Assembly (NCBI GenBank): GCA_043798435.1
Contig: JAZDOR010000119.1
Coordinates: 1-5,185 of the forward strand
Length of the DNA stretch: 5,185 nucleotides
DNA from: JAGUXG01 sp043798435
Lineage (GTDB): Bacteria; UBA9089; UBA9088; JAGUXG01
Direction of reading: 5' to 3'
The position numbers and the translations under genes are program-made. This document shows positions 4,893 through 5,185 of this stretch, one piece after another. The first letter of the stretch is position 1. Every line of letters begins with the position of its first letter. The notes under the pieces are model-generated. The model saw only the letters and a list, made by a program, of their open reading frames with translations. It was not told the DNA's origin and did not search any database.

Positions 4893-4933
4893 CAAATGAA
4901 AATGTCCTAATCCGACCAAATGAAAATGTCCTA
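4893..4933. repeat. 17-base perfect direct repeat, 24-base period
   Basis: caaatgaaaatgtccta occurs at 4893-4909 and again at 4917-4933, separated by the seven bases atccgac. Two close direct copies with a short spacer are typical of transposase-binding repeats at IS ends, and GAAAATGTCC strings are, from memory, seen at such ends. No transposase gene is visible next to it inside the window. Two copies only and the short unit argue against a CRISPR array. Confidence 0.8.
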
Positions 4934-5108
4934 TTCAAGGATATAAAATATCCCTCAAAACTAGAATAATTCATTGTTCAGAAACAAACCTTCAAGTAGA
5001 AAGATTCCAGAGCAATTAAAGGATGGTGATTAGCCTATATCAAAAAAGTAACTATTTACCCATCTGAAGTAAAATTAGCTTTTGGAGACTTTGGAAAAAT
5101 AAAATATA

Positions 5109-5144
5109 ATCACGAAACCCCGAAAGAGCGAAAACACGAAAAAC
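5109..5144. repeat. 8-base CGAAANNN tandem repeat (cacgaaa type)
   Basis: From 5113 four units follow in 8-base register: cgaaaccc, cgaaagag, cgaaaaca, cgaaaaac. The leading edge aatcacgaaac (5108-5118) is the exact inverse of gtttcgtgatt at 4635-4645. This looks like another short dispersed repeat of the intergenic regions. No function can be assigned. Confidence 0.6.
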
Positions 5145-5185
5145 TAAAGAATGATATTCTTAACTTTATAATTCAATTCGCTTTT

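Larger units (their letters stand above)
4486..5185. other. Gene-poor region of about 700 bases with repeats and promoter-like sites
   Basis: No reading frame here has a start, length and motif pattern that I can defend. The contents listed separately are the MOSC promoter, a plus-strand promoter-like site, a CACAGATTAACACGGATT copy, a 17-base direct repeat and a CGAAA-type 8-base repeat. A minus-strand frame of about 41 codons (roughly 4493-4618) ends inside the MOSC promoter, but it has no start and matches no family I know. A plus-strand frame is open from 5030 to the right edge without a start codon. A weak hairpin at 4659-4682 (AACCCCTT with AAGGGTT) is not followed by T residues. Confidence 0.6.

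Noticed and set aside
4893..4933. CRISPR array
   Set aside because: Only two copies, a 17-base unit and a 7-base spacer; no cas genes.

Overview
The window looks like a piece of an AT-rich genome of an uncultivated Gram-negative (diderm) bacterium. An MCE/MlaD-type protein, used in lipid transport across the envelope, implies an outer membrane. The intergenic DNA is full of short dispersed repeats and decayed transposase genes. The phylum cannot be fixed from the sequence alone. I found no new multi-gene system. The interest lies in housekeeping genes that repeats and insertion-sequence (IS) debris have rearranged and apparently trimmed.

Layout, left to right. Positions 1-422 (+) hold the C-terminal part of a DUF4143-type AAA ATPase, open at the left edge. 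It overlaps yqeK (400-996, +), an HD-domain Ap4A hydrolase. A spacer of 151 bases carries an inverted array of 10-base repeats that also forms the last codons of yqeK. Then comes rsfS (1148-1480, +), the ribosomal silencing factor. It is convergent with a solitary mlaD-like gene (1488-2579, -). The gene-poor stretch 2580-3254 holds the tail of an integrase-core transposase (-), a palindrome, and a decayed ISKra4-like transposase (+). Next are proB (3255-4052, -), glutamate 5-kinase without a PUA domain, and upstream of it a MOSC-domain gene (4042-4485, -). These two overlap by 11 bases and form one operon with a clear sigma70-type promoter. The rest, 4486-5185, has no convincing gene. It holds a second promoter-like sequence on the + strand, a 17-base direct repeat and two further short-repeat motifs.

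How the genes fit together. In many bacteria obg, proB, proA, nadD, yqeK and rsfS lie in one cluster. Here yqeK and rsfS remain together but are split by a repeat. nadD is not upstream of yqeK, where a DUF4143 ATPase gene sits instead. proB lies on the opposite strand, with a MOSC gene upstream and IS debris where proA would be. The mlaD gene has no mlaE/mlaF partner beside it and abuts a transposase remnant. Most starts lack a convincing Shine-Dalgarno sequence, and the MOSC transcript is predicted to be leaderless.
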